Shown here: piece after piece, positions 43,535 to 53,502 of the stretch | How the letters are laid out: each line of letters opens with the position of its first letter | Numbering within the stretch: position 1 is the stretch's first letter | The notes under the pieces: generated by a model | The model's database searches: none | What the model was told of the DNA's origin: nothing | Seen by the model: only the letters and a program-made list of their open reading frames with translations | Program-made: the position numbers and the translations under genes | Assembly (NCBI GenBank): GCA_022414725.1 | Contig: CM039462.1 | Coordinates: forward strand, 58,814,195-58,878,194 | Direction of reading: 5' to 3' | Origin: Microglena sp. YARC | Taxonomy: Eukaryota > Chlorophyta > Chlorophyceae > Chlamydomonadales > Chlamydomonadaceae | Length of the DNA stretch: 64,000 nucleotides

Positions 43535-44058
43535 TGAAGGGCGCCACGCCTTTGGACGGATGTTGTCATCCAATCTCTGCTACGAGCTGAGGGTACTCCA
43601 ATCATCATCATCGTGTATCGTGATACACACGCACACTGGTCATCATCCACACACATCATTATCATCATCGTCCCCACACACGCGGCTGCGGCGGCAGCTT
43701 TCCGGGAAATCAATCGTCAACTCTTCATTTTTATTTGAATTGCCAACACTTCTTCTTCCTCCACCCCGGAGGTTTTAGCATGTGCGCGTGTCCAGGGACG
43801 TGATCATCCGTCACCCACATCCGTATGTATCCCCCCCAACCTTTGCAACCACAACATAGCACCCCCACAGGGGTGCTCAAAAGTAATGGCTTCTATATTT
43901 CACACCCCTATCAGATTGATTACAGCTCTTCGATATGCAAGAGTGTATCCGAGCCACTGTATCAATTCCGTTTCCTCCCTCGGCGGCGTACTCCAATGCC
44001 CGGATGTCGTTGTGATATTTGAGCAATATGCTGAAGACATCGGTTTCCATGCACGTCC
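43535..44058. other. Intergenic stretch
   Basis: No credible gene is seen. It includes an ATCATC/CACACA-rich simple region (about 43600-43685). The frames found in it look like chance. Confidence 0.55.
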
Positions 44059-47000
44059 CTATCTAATTAAGCACTCTTGGACATCATTTGTTATATTTCG
44101 AATGATTTTCCATCTCGGATTAATTATACTCGTTTTTCTAATACGAACTCTTCCCATGATACCAATAACTACCCATTCTGGGCGGTCTTTGCATTTAATA
44201 TATGGTGTATTTTTGTCATAATCAGGATTTAATAACTCGGCTTTTTCTAATGAAAGAATAGCTTCATTTGGAACGATTGTGTTTGTCGGTAGATAGTCAA
44301 GTCTATGTCGAACTTTATTTCCATTTGAATCCGTCCATGTTGCGAATTGGACATCGCCGAATATTACGCGATCGTATTCGTCCCTTAAATACACTCCATG
44401 CCACGACGACCATGCATCGTTACCTACGATTGTGGGATTTGCTGACATAACTCCAATAATATTCGATACATCATCTTCAGTTTTTGCTACACGTATTGTG
44501 TCTTTTCCGTCTACGAATACAACGGAGCATCCAATTCTGTCTTGTAGCATTGTATTACCGTCTTCCCATTGAAAATATTCTGCATAATCTGCGCCACCAC
44601 CACTTACAGTACCCCTGACATTCAAATTCCCATTGTTATAAAAGTTTGCTATGTGCCAATACCACAGTCGGTCAACTGTTAATATCATAGGTCCTGCAGC
44701 ACTTACCCATGCGCCATGACCATTTATTTGGGTATTGGTAAAACCTGCAATATAATTATTTTGTAGCGCTCCATTAACTTCTAATCTTCCTGTAAGCGTT
44801 CCTCCCGTCTTTGGTAGGGCTGCATTTACGGTACTATATGCAGAATATGCGAGAGTATTAGCCGAAGTGGCATATGTGTTAGCATTGTTAGCCAAATCGT
44901 AGGCTGATTTTACAGCAGCAGAGCTTGCGGCCACGGAACCCGATGTGCTATTCACAACAGAGCTAATACATGATCCCGATAGACTGGGTGCGGTAATGGT
45001 CCCTGTAACCGTTCCTCCTGTCTTTGGTAAAGCATTATTGGCTGTATTATTTGCTGTACTTGCAAGAGAATTAGCCGAATTGGCTCTATTGTTAGCGGTA
45101 TTAGCCAAATCGTAAGCTGATTTTACCGCTGAGGAGCTTGCGGCCACGGAACCCGATGTGCTATTCACAACAGAGCTAATACATGATCCCGATAGACTGG
45201 GTGCGGTAATGGTCCCTGTAACCGTTCCGCCTGTCTTTGGTAAAGCATTATTGGCTGTATTGTTTGCTGTACTTGCAAGAGAATTAGCCGAATTGGCTTT
45301 ATTGTTAGCGGTATTAGCCAAATCGTAAGCTGATTTTACCGCTGAGGAGCTTGCGGCCACGGAACCCGATGTGCTATTCACAACAGAGCTAATACAGGAT
45401 CCAGAAAGAGTAGTGGCGTTTAGGGTTCCTATGACTTGCAAACCTGAAGAGTACACAAGTAATCGACGTACGCCAGTCGTAGTAATACCAACTACGCCTG
45501 CAGAACTTCTGTAAATCCCGGTCGTTAAATCACCGGTCCAACTAAAGCTAGGCGTTGATACAGAATCTCCTGAGGCGCCTGATATTTGTGTACCTACCGT
45601 ACCAAGCGCAATATCACCGGTAATGGTTCCTCCACTCTTTGGTAAAGCATTATTAGCCTTATTGTTAGCGGTATTAGCCAAATCGTAAGCTGATTTTACA
45701 GCAGCAGAGCTTGCGGCAACGGAACCCGATGTGCTATTCACAACAGAGCTAGTACAGGATCCTGATAGACTGGGTGCGGTAATGGTCCCTGTAACCGTTC
45801 CGCCTGTCTTTGGTAAAGCATTGTTGGCTGTATTGTTGGCCGTGATTGCTAAAGAATTAGCAGAATTGGCAAAATCGTAAGCTGACTTTACCGCACCGGA
45901 ACTTGCAGCTACTGTACTAGATGTGCTATTTATAGCAGAATTGATACAAGATCCAGATAGAGAGTGGGCGCTCAAAGCCCCAGCTACAGTCAATCCGGAA
46001 GAATTAATGATTGCTCGATTTACGCCTGTCGTCGTAATACCGACCGCTCCGGCAGCACTTCGGTACACCCCTGTGGTTAAGTCACCGGTCCAACTGAAAC
46101 TTGGCGTTGATACAGAATCGGCCGCAGCGCCCGATACCTGAGTACCCACTGTTCCAAGTGCAATATTTCCTGTCATGGTTCCTCCGGCTCTGGGTAGTGC
46201 TAGGTTTGCTGTATTGTTAGCGGTATTACCCAAATCGTAAGCTGACTTTACCGCACCAGAACTTGCAGCTACTGTACTAGATGTGCTATTTATAGCAGAA
46301 TTGATACAAGATCCAGATAGAGAGTGGGCGCTCAAAGCCCCAGCTACAGTCAATCCGGAAGAATTAATGATTGCTCGATTTACGCCTGTCGTCGTAATAC
46401 CGACCGCTCCGGCAGCACTTCGGTACACCCCTGTGGTTAAGTCACCGTTCCAACTGAAACTTGGCGTTGATACAGAATCGGCCGCAGCGCCCGATACCTG
46501 AGTACCCACTGTTCCAAGTGCAATATTTCCTGTCATGGTTCCTCCGGCTCTGGGTAGTGCTAGGTTTGCTGTATTGTTAGCGGTATTACCCAAATCGTAA
46601 GCTGACTTTACCGCACCAGAACTTGCAGCTACTGTACTAGATGTGCTATTTATAGCAGAATTGATACAAGATCCAGATAGAGAGTTGGCGCTCAAATCCC
46701 CAGCTACAGTCAATCCGGAAGAATTAATGATTGCTCGATTTATTCCTGTCGTCGTAATACCGACCGCTCCGGCAGCACTTCGGTACACTCCTGTGGTTAA
46801 GTCACCGGTCCAACTGAAACTAGGCGTTGATACAGAATCAGCCGCAGCTCCCGATATCTGAGTACCCACTGTTCCAAGTGCAATATTTCCAGCTACAGTC
46901 AATCCGGAAGAATTAATGATTGCTCGATTTACGCCTGTCGTCGTAATACCGACCGCTCCGGCAGCACTTCGGTACACCCCTGTGGTTAAGTCACCGGTCC

Positions 47001-48747
47001 AACTGAAACTTGGCGTTGATACAGAATCGGCCGCAGCGCCCGATACCTGAGTACCCACTGTTCCAAGTGCAATATTTCCTGTCATGGTTCCTCCGGCTCT
47101 GGGTAGTGCTAGGTTTGCTGTATTGTTAGCGGTATTACCCAAATCGTAAGCTGACTTTACCGCACCAGAACTTGCAGCTACTGTACTAGATGTGCTATTT
47201 ATAGCAGAATTGATACAAGATCCAGATAGAGAGTGGGCGCTCAAAGCCCCAGCTACAGTCAATCCGGAAGAATTAATGATTGCTCGATTTACGCCAGTCG
47301 TCGTAATACCGACCGCTCCGGCAGCACTTCGGTACACCCCGGTGATTAAGTCACCGTTCCAACTGAAACTTGGCGTTGATACAGAGTTGGTCGCAGCTCC
47401 CGATATCTGAGTACCCACAGTTCCAAGTGCAATATTTCCAGCTACAGTCAACCCGGTAGAATTAATGATTGCTCGATTTACCCCGCCTACAGAAAACCCG
47501 ATTGAATCCTCCGCAACACGATACATTCCAGTATTTTTATCCGTGCTCCAAGAGTACCCTGGAGTGGTCACGGAATCATTAGGGTTTACATATAAATTCA
47601 CTCCGGTGCCGAAGGTCATGTCTCCATTGATCGTCGACGTCCCTGAAGTTGTTAGGGATGCGACGTTAGTTGTTCCCGTTAACGTGGGAGAAACACTCAA
47701 AACAACACTCCCGATACCGGTCTTGGAGGACACGCCCGTGCCGCCCATGGCGACTGCAAGTATTCCGGAGGAGACGTTGTTCGCGTTCTTCGCGAAGGTC
47801 TCGGTTGCGATGGGCTCGAGTGCGCCTCGCGGACCAAAGACTAAGGCGTCGTCCGACTCCCGGAACAGAAGAAGTAAATCGGGCGCGGCTCCCCTGTCCA
47901 CTGAGAAGCCTGCCTCGCCACTCGAGACGCCCGATCCCGCCTCTCCGGCGTTAAGCACAATAATGTTGTCATCGACCTTCAACGTCACCGTATGCGTGTT
48001 CAGTGTGAATTGGGTGCCCTCAACAGTCAGGTCGCCGCGCACGACCAAGTCGGTCGAAATCGTCGTGAGCGGCGCGGTCACCATCACCTCCATTTGCGCA
48101 CCCAGATTCACGGTGCCCCCCGCTCCGATGGACTGGATGTCCACTCTTCCCAGAGGGCCTGACGCGAGAAGGGCGACGCGCCCGTCCGACTCCACATTGA
48201 CTCCCGTGGCGGACACTACGGACGTCTCGCCCGCGCCGGCGGTCTCCAACGTGATGCCCTGACCCGGGTCCGCGCGGATGCGCACTGCGTCGGCGTCGGC
48301 GCCCAGCACGGGCGTGTCCCCGATGTACAGGGAGTAAAAGAAGTTTGAATGAGATGAAGATGATGACGTGTGGAGAGTGTCTACCCATGCCTCCTTGAAG
48401 CGCATGTTGGATGTCCCGAGGAACTGCGTCGCGTTCGTGAGCGGAACCACATTCGATGCCACCACTAGGTCGCCCGCAAGCGAGACCGTGGTGTCCGACA
48501 CGCGCAGCATCTCCTTCCCTCCCACCGCCACCCCAAGGGTTCCGGACGCAGGACTTATAAACATACCCGTGTCTGGCGCGTTCGAGAAGGAGACCGTCGG
48601 GGCGGCCGCCGAGCCCGACTGCGCGCGCATGCCCGAAATGTACGGGTAGGCGGACTCGAACATCGGGATGAACGGGACGTCGACGTTAGACGACGCACCA
48701 TTCTGATGGTGATGAAGCGAGGATGTATCTGATAGTTTAATCAACAT
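44059..48747 (-). CDS. Large fibre-like repeat protein with C-terminal Peptidase_G2-like domain, 1562 aa
   Basis: Fibre or appendage protein, probably a trimeric surface structure used for host contact. From the ATG at 48747 there is a GC-rich N-terminal part of about 350 residues with beta-type patterns (NAPDTGMFISPASGTLGV, MGGTGVSS). A long repeat region follows: ~120-residue units (SFSWTGDLTTGVYRSAAG, SSGLTVAG, AVKSAYDLGNTANNTANL) repeated at 360 bp between about 45.9 and 47.4 kb, and ~73-residue units at 44.9-45.4 kb. The end has ADYAEYFQWEDGN, IIGVMSANPTIVGND and SWHGVYLRDEY, typical of Peptidase_G2 autoproteolytic chaperone domains of phage neck-appendage proteins. There is no frameshift in 4.7 kb, unlike most genes here. 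Confidence 0.85.
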   Translation of the reverse strand: MLIKLSDTSSLHHHQNGASSNVDVPFIPMFESAYPYISGMRAQSGSAAAPTVSFSNAPDTGMFISPASGTLGVAVGGKEMLRVSDTTVSLAGDLVVASNVVPLTNATQFLGTSNMRFKEAWVDTLHTSSSSSHSNFFYSLYIGDTPVLGADADAVRIRADPGQGITLETAGAGETSVVSATGVNVESDGRVALLASGPLGRVDIQSIGAGGTVNLGAQMEVMVTAPLTTISTDLVVRGDLTVEGTQFTLNTHTVTLKVDDNIIVLNAGEAGSGVSSGEAGFSVDRGAAPDLLLLFRESDDALVFGPRGALEPIATETFAKNANNVSSGILAVAMGGTGVSSKTGIGSVVLSVSPTLTGTTNVASLTTSGTSTINGDMTFGTGVNLYVNPNDSVTTPGYSWSTDKNTGMYRVAEDSIGFSVGGVNRAIINSTGLTVAGNIALGTVGTQISGAATNSVSTPSFSWNGDLITGVYRSAAGAVGITTTGVNRAIINSSGLTVAGALSAHSLSGSCINSAINSTSSTVAASSGAVKSAYDLGNTANNTANLALPRAGGTMTGNIALGTVGTQVSGAAADSVSTPSFSWTGDLTTGVYRSAAGAVGITTTGVNRAIINSSGLTVAGNIALGTVGTQISGAAADSVSTPSFSWTGDLTTGVYRSAAGAVGITTTGINRAIINSSGLTVAGDLSANSLSGSCINSAINSTSSTVAASSGAVKSAYDLGNTANNTANLALPRAGGTMTGNIALGTVGTQVSGAAADSVSTPSFSWNGDLTTGVYRSAAGAVGITTTGVNRAIINSSGLTVAGALSAHSLSGSCINSAINSTSSTVAASSGAVKSAYDLGNTANNTANLALPRAGGTMTGNIALGTVGTQVSGAAADSVSTPSFSWTGDLTTGVYRSAAGAVGITTTGVNRAIINSSGLTVAGALSAHSLSGSCINSAINSTSSTVAASSGAVKSAYDFANSANSLAITANNTANNALPKTGGTVTGTITAPSLSGSCTSSVVNSTSGSVAASSAAVKSAYDLANTANNKANNALPKSGGTITGDIALGTVGTQISGASGDSVSTPSFSWTGDLTTGIYRSSAGVVGITTTGVRRLLVYSSGLQVIGTLNATTLSGSCISSVVNSTSGSVAASSSAVKSAYDLANTANNKANSANSLASTANNTANNALPKTGGTVTGTITAPSLSGSCISSVVNSTSGSVAASSSAVKSAYDLANTANNRANSANSLASTANNTANNALPKTGGTVTGTITAPSLSGSCISSVVNSTSGSVAASSAAVKSAYDLANNANTYATSANTLAYSAYSTVNAALPKTGGTLTGRLEVNGALQNNYIAGFTNTQINGHGAWVSAAGPMILTVDRLWYWHIANFYNNGNLNVRGTVSGGGADYAEYFQWEDGNTMLQDRIGCSVVFVDGKDTIRVAKTEDDVSNIIGVMSANPTIVGNDAWSSWHGVYLRDEYDRVIFGDVQFATWTDSNGNKVRHRLDYLPTNTIVPNEAILSLEKAELLNPDYDKNTPYIKCKDRPEWVVIGIMGRVRIRKTSIINPRWKIIRNITNDVQECLIR
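44880..47460 (-). repeat. Internal tandem repeats of the fibre gene
   Basis: Near-identical 360-bp units start at about 45900, 46260 and 46620. A half unit follows at about 46890-47060 and a further full unit reaches 47400. A second repeat of about 219 bp (GATGTGCTATTCACAACAGA) recurs at about 44945, 45165, 45370 and 45730. Both periods are multiples of three, so copy changes keep the frame. Confidence 0.9.
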
Positions 48748-48821
48748 TTACAGGTACATTTTCCTCACAGTTTTTTCCAACAATAATCTTTAAAATAGGC
48801 CAAGGTGCGTTACTTGTATCT

Positions 48822-49112
48822 TCAAAAGAACAAAGCCATGTAATCGTCTATGTAGGGCATGAACTCAAGCATGTACGGGGTTGCTTTCATTTCTCGGATG
48901 ACGAGCTCGATATCTCTGTACATCGCGTGTGGATCATTGTACATCCCGTTTTCCACCCTGAAATCCGAGGGGTGCAGTTCAACGTTGCAAGCGTCCAATG
49001 AGTCGAAAATATAAAATATGTACGTCAAGTCCTCACGTACACACTGAAGACGAATCTCATTTTGCATCTCGGAAAAATCGAAAGCCCCCACACCAGTACT
49101 CATTTGACTCAT
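48822..49112 (-). CDS. Hypothetical protein, 96 aa
   Basis: I chose the ATG at 49112 (MSQMSTGVGAFDF), since codons upstream overlap the helicase gene on the other strand. It is acidic and aromatic (LTYIFYIFDSLDACNVEL, FMPYIDDYMALFF) with no known domain. It is divergent from the DEVD helicase, with their start codons overlapping or nearly so. Confidence 0.55.
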   Translation of the reverse strand: MSQMSTGVGAFDFSEMQNEIRLQCVREDLTYIFYIFDSLDACNVELHPSDFRVENGMYNDPHAMYRDIELVIREMKATPYMLEFMPYIDDYMALFF

Positions 49113-50818
49113 GGCAACAGTTCTTATTATCTGTTCAATGATTACAACAAGTATCATGGTCGTCTCGAATAACAGTAAAGCTTCTGCCCCCCCCCGTGTT
49201 GCAAAAAAGAAAGCGGTGCCAAAGTCAGAAGTCTCGGTGCCGAAGAAAACACGTGCAAAGACAAATGCAAATAAGGCGACCCCATTGACCAATGGTGCTT
49301 CATTAGCAAGGACAAATGGAGCTACATCATCATCATTTACCTCCCGCACTATGTTCTCGGATCTTGATGGAGTCTCCAAGTGCGCTCTTGAATCCCTTCA
49401 CGATGACTTCAAGTACAAGATGATGTCTACCTCTCAGTCCATGTACATGCAGGCGCTCATCAACGGCCATGACATGCTCGTGCGCGCAGGCACAGGCACA
49501 GGCAAGACTATCGGGTTCCTCCTCCCGCTCCTAACGAGACTCTTGGATAGTAGTAAGAATACTGTAGCAACAGGGTCCACCAACAAAAAAAACCTCCTCG
49601 TGGCAGCGGTGATCGTCTCGCCGGCGCGCGAGCTCGCAGAACAAACGCTAGAGCAGGCGAGGCGCCTGCTAGCGCGGTGCCCTAAGTTGCTGAGCGTCCA
49701 TGCGCTGGTGGGCGGAGTCCGTTCTACATCAGGCGACAGGTCAGCACTCAACGATGCGGCACTCCGGGCGAGAGGATAGTTGCAGTCGTCACACCGGGTC
49801 GGCTCATGGAACACATGCAAAGTACCCCTGGATTCAGCAAAGGGCTTGCAAAGCACGGACGTGTGCTAGTGCTGGACGAGGTGGACCGCCTGCTAGACCC
49901 AGGATTCAGACCAGTGGTCATGAAGGTGGCAGCTGCCATGGCCAATCCCGAGAGACAGACGTTGTTGTTTACGGCCACGGCGTCCAAGGATGTGCAGGAA
50001 CTTTCCAGGTCTCTTCTAAAGGGGGACGACACCTTCTTGAAACGCGGGGGCGAGCGAGGCTCAAGGATCTGCCGGAGCGGCACACAACGCGAATGTGAAG
50101 CAGGAGGCAGTGCTCGTCCGCGCAGAACCAAATGGTGCCTGTCATACGCGAGGAATTCCTTAGCGAAAAGGATGGTCTTACCGTTATCTTCGTTCCGACC
50201 GCTGCGATGGCGTCCACACTGGCGTCCATATTGCGTTCCTACAAGGATGCTGGCACGAGTGTGTTCGAGATTCACTCGCGGCTCTCTCAGGGACAGCGCA
50301 GTCGCGCTGTCTCGGACTTCAAGAATGCGAAACCACCTGCAGCTATAGTGGCCACCGACGTTTTCGCTAGGGGACTCGACGTTTCGGGGGTGACGCTTGT
50401 TCTTCAGCTCGGGATTGCGCCTGACAACGCGCAGGTTGCGCACCGTGTGGGACGCACAGGTCGCGGGGGGGCTAAGGGGCGTGCGCTTATGGTATTGGCC
50501 ATGTCCGAGGAACGAGTCTTGCGAGACCTTATCGACCGCGAGAAGATGCCGATCGTTTTGCGACCTGCGTATTCCTATGAACTGCCGCCGCCCCCCCCCC
50601 CTGTTTCCCCTCACGCTACTTGCAAGACATTCATCGCGTCGATAGGGTTTTACAAAGCTCAGATGAAGCGGTTGGGGTGGAAAAGCAATGAGCTGGTCCC
50701 GTTTGTGTATGAGATGTTCGCCTCCTTGGGCGTGAATACAATCTCCGCTTGTCCAGTAAATGCGAAGTTGGTTAAGAAAATGGGTTTGCCTGCGGACCAC
50801 GGATTGAAGATCCAGTGA
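49111..50818 (+). CDS. DEAD-box-type RNA helicase with DEVD motif, frameshifted
   Basis: An ATP-dependent RNA helicase likely to act on viral mRNA. After a Lys/Ala-rich leader (a start at 49156 is as likely as 49111) there is a Q-motif region (YKMMSTSQSMYMQ), Walker A AGTGTGKT (about 49490), VSPARELAEQT, LVLDEVDRLLD (about 49870; DEVD in place of DEAD), FTATAS (TAT for SAT), VIFVPTAAMA, FARGLDVSG and HRVGRTGRGG (about 50440). The tail FYKAQMKRLGWKSNELV with KKMGLPADHGLKI resembles the C-terminal extension of Mss116-type helicases. Frames shift near 49775 and twice around 50045-50120. It probably came from a eukaryote. Confidence 0.87.
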
Positions 50819-50898
50819 ATTTACACATTCGTTCAAACAAGTGTCATTTAAGTGTTCCATTCACTTTAAATTCTTCGTCATTCTTTGCATACCCTCAC

Positions 50899-51366
50899 AT
50901 GATGTCTAATTCTTCTTCTTCATACGTTCGCCTCCCACCGAACCTCTCTCGCAACCTCCTATTCTATAGCAAGCACTGCCACATAAGTAGCATAGTGATA
51001 GGGGCCATTCGCATGACCGACACGCGTTCGCGGTTCCTGTTCGTCTGTATTGACGGGCGGCAAGCGTCGATCCCGTCGTGTGTGGACAGTGTGCCCATGA
51101 TCATCACTAGTGACGCGGGTATTATACGCGGGGAGAGTGACATCATCGACTTTGTCGCGTCCGCCAAGGACGCTGTGGTGGAGCCTGTGGATTCCGATTT
51201 GATGACTGCGTCGGACCTCTCAAGGGAGTACGAGAGCATGTCTTTCCTGGACGATGGAGCGCACAACTCGCAGATGTCCACCAGCAGCTGTAGGTTTCTT
51301 TCTCTGGATGCGATTGATCCAGTGTCAGGGGGTTCCCTGCGTTCTCCTCTTCACAGCAGCACTTGA
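50899..51366 (+). CDS. Hypothetical protein, 155 aa
   Basis: The ATG at 50899 begins MMSNSSSSYVRLPPN. Upstream in-frame codons cover a TIR-like sequence (TTTAAGTGTTCCATTCAC at 50847), so they are probably not coding. The middle (SRFLFVCIDGRQASIPSC, IITSDAGIIRG) looks like a small beta-rich domain, and the tail is Ser- and Asp-rich. It is on the same strand as the helicase, 80 bases downstream. No family is recognised. Confidence 0.55.
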   Translation: MMSNSSSSYVRLPPNLSRNLLFYSKHCHISSIVIGAIRMTDTRSRFLFVCIDGRQASIPSCVDSVPMIITSDAGIIRGESDIIDFVASAKDAVVEPVDSDLMTASDLSREYESMSFLDDGAHNSQMSTSSCRFLSLDAIDPVSGGSLRSPLHSST

Positions 51367-51546
51367 GCGCCGCTGCATCGTCGGTGGTTGGGAATGGGGG
51401 GGGGGACGTGATCGATAAGATGGTAAGGGAGAGAGATATCGAAGCAAAACAGTTTCAACAACAGTGCCAGTCATGAGACACATAAAGACTTTGGAGTCTT
51501 AACTGTGTAAGGATCAAAACTTCGAAGGTTCGAATAACTTGAAAGA

Positions 51547-51940
51547 ATGTCTTCGTTGGTGTTGTTCAATTTGAAGACGGCAGACTTCCTGTCGGATCTG
51601 GATGGGATTCTGTCCGACATGTACGACTACACCCTATTCAAGCAAGGGTTACGTTGATGTCTTCCTTTGATGCTAGAGCGCCGTATCGCTATTTCAACGA
51701 ATACGTTATGATTCCATACGGGGAATACATCAAACTCGCGACGACAAGTTTTTCTTAGAAACCCCGATCGAAGAAGAAAACGTGGATAACATGGGCTTCA
51801 TGGACATGAAGTTCGACTTCAAGATCGTGGATATCATACGCTCCAGGTGGCAGACGCTCACACAAGCAGACAGGTCGGCCGTATGGGAACATCTAGGTCT
51901 GCTTCTTATTCTCTGCGAAAGGTGCATCAAGGAAGAATGA
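51547..51940 (+). pseudogene. Hypothetical protein, ~130 codons, two frameshifts
   Basis: It starts MSSLVLFNLKTADFLSDL and is broken near 51655. It continues RAPYRYFNEYVMIPYGEY, is broken near 51745, and ends with FDFKIVDIIRSRWQTLT and VWEHLGLLLILCERC at the stop at 51940. The Trp/Leu-rich end resembles short conserved proteins of giant viruses, but I cannot name the family. Confidence 0.55.
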
Positions 51941-51953
51941 ATCTGCAGAAACG

Positions 51954-52661
51954 TTACAAAAACACGGCCGTGTGGGTCTCGCGTGTTGGATCATGCGCGG
52001 TCGGCCCTCCGAGATGAAGGGACATAGGTGTGATTGATGATACAGATGAAGAACTATTATGGTAATGTTTGACAACAATCGCAGACAACGTTCTCAAGCT
52101 TTCCAATCTCGCAACCTGCACACACTTGTACAGGTGCTTACGCTGTTTCTCTGTAGTTGTCGCAAAGTGCAAAGAGTGCAGCGCATTTAATGCATCTGCT
52201 CGTAAGTCACGTAGGGTTTGTATGTGGCGGTCAAGGAACATCAGCTTCTTCTTTTGCATCAAAGCCTTGTCAGCCTTCTGGAAGAACACTTCCAGAGATT
52301 TGACAGCCTCGGCTAAACGACGAGGACATGCGTTACGCAATCGGGGAATGCAGGATGGAAGGTGGTTCAAACACGTGTACAAATGACCCCGCAAGTGAAG
52401 AGATGAAGAAGATGCATTATTTATTACTCGATCTGTCGCATCGTTTTGATCATTCGATTTTTGCTCAGTAGACTTTTGATCAGTAGATTTTTGATCAGTA
52501 GATTTTTCCTGGAAATCACGAGTGCTTGTAAAGAGGATCCATGCCGTTCCGATGATCATCAGCGTCGCTACTCTCTTGTCAGAAACGAGGCGGTGTATGT
52601 ACCACACGGTAGCGAGCACGCTTAACACGGCAACTGTAACCGTTTTCGAAGTTATCATCAT
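51954..52661 (-). CDS. Membrane protein with two N-terminal TM segments, 235 aa
   Basis: Two hydrophobic helices (VTVAVLSVLATVWYI, about 8-22, and VATLMIIGTAWILF, about 31-44) are followed by a tetrapeptide repeat tract (STDQK four times, one STEQK), then a helical soluble domain with basic and Leu-rich stretches (DKALMQKKKLMFLDRHI). The neighbouring gene 52685-53278 has the same plan, so the two look paralogous. The role is unknown; a virion membrane position is possible. Confidence 0.6.
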   Translation of the reverse strand: MMITSKTVTVAVLSVLATVWYIHRLVSDKRVATLMIIGTAWILFTSTRDFQEKSTDQKSTDQKSTEQKSNDQNDATDRVINNASSSSLHLRGHLYTCLNHLPSCIPRLRNACPRRLAEAVKSLEVFFQKADKALMQKKKLMFLDRHIQTLRDLRADALNALHSLHFATTTEKQRKHLYKCVQVARLESLRTLSAIVVKHYHNSSSSVSSITPMSLHLGGPTAHDPTRETHTAVFL

Positions 52662-52684
52662 GTTTGTTTCTGTTCACTCATGAT

Positions 52685-53278
52685 TTATATTCGCATTTCT
52701 CGCACATGCGAAGACTTGCACTTACGAATCGTCGAACATGCAAGCGCAACCTCCTCCATCTGCCTTTTCTGGATTAGAGAGGACACCCAATCGTTTTTCT
52801 TTCTGAATTTTTTGCTTCGTTCACGCATCTCATTGAACATGGCCGGTAAGCGATCGAAGTCTCTGTCGGTGAGATCGGAAGACGCATGCTCGTCAAAGCG
52901 ACCACACCGTACTCAGATTTTGAGGATAGTCGGACGTCTGAGGAATCCAAACACATTCTCCTCGTCAAACCCCTCCGTTATCGCACTTGATTTCTCTGAA
53001 GATTCCTTAGTAGATTTCTCTGAAGATTCCTTAGTAGATTTCTCGGAAGAACCATTGGAACCATTGGTAGATTCCTTGTCCACCAAAGTCATGGTGTGGA
53101 ACCATGATAGGATGGATCTCATGATCGAATTCAATTTATGAATCACCAGGTTAGGAACGGTGGATAATTCATTCGATTTTCGAAATAGGTCAGTGTGAAG
53201 GCCAACGATCACTAAGGCAGGGAGCATGACGAAGAGGATACGCACAAGAACTGTCTTAATCATCACAGAATCGCGCAC
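52685..53278 (-). pseudogene. Membrane protein with Ser-Glu-Lys repeats, in-frame TGA
   Basis: From the ATG at 53278 there is an N-terminal hydrophobic helix (VRILFVMLPALVIVG), then a repeat tract SSEKSTKE in tandem, ending FGFLRRPTILKI at a TGA (52913-52915). The same frame continues without another stop for 75 codons (DEHASSDLTDRDF, MRERSKKFRKKND, IQKRQMEEVALAC) to a TAA at 52685. The continuation has the charged, helical style of the neighbouring membrane protein, so the TGA probably cuts a once longer protein, unless it is read through or is an error. Confidence 0.55.
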
Positions 53279-53502
53279 TCACACGGATGTATCTTTACAT
53301 GTTCCTTTGAAAACTTTTTTGATTTTCAGGCCATTCTCTACACTCGACAGAACATAAACAACAAGGCGTCGACAGACGCCCAGCAACAATAAACAGTAAG
53401 GCGGCGACAGATGTCCAGCAAAGAAACCGCCTTACATGACGAATTGCACGTCAGTCAATAAACAAAGACACCGGGTTCTTTTGATACCCAGTGATACAAC
53501 AA

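Noticed and set aside
47465..48262. 265-codon plus-strand ORF
   Set aside because: It is the complement of the intact fibre gene in a GC-rich part and shows no domain.
52913..52915. Selenocysteine or reassigned TGA
   Set aside because: TGA ends many other genes here and no selenocysteine insertion element was recognised.
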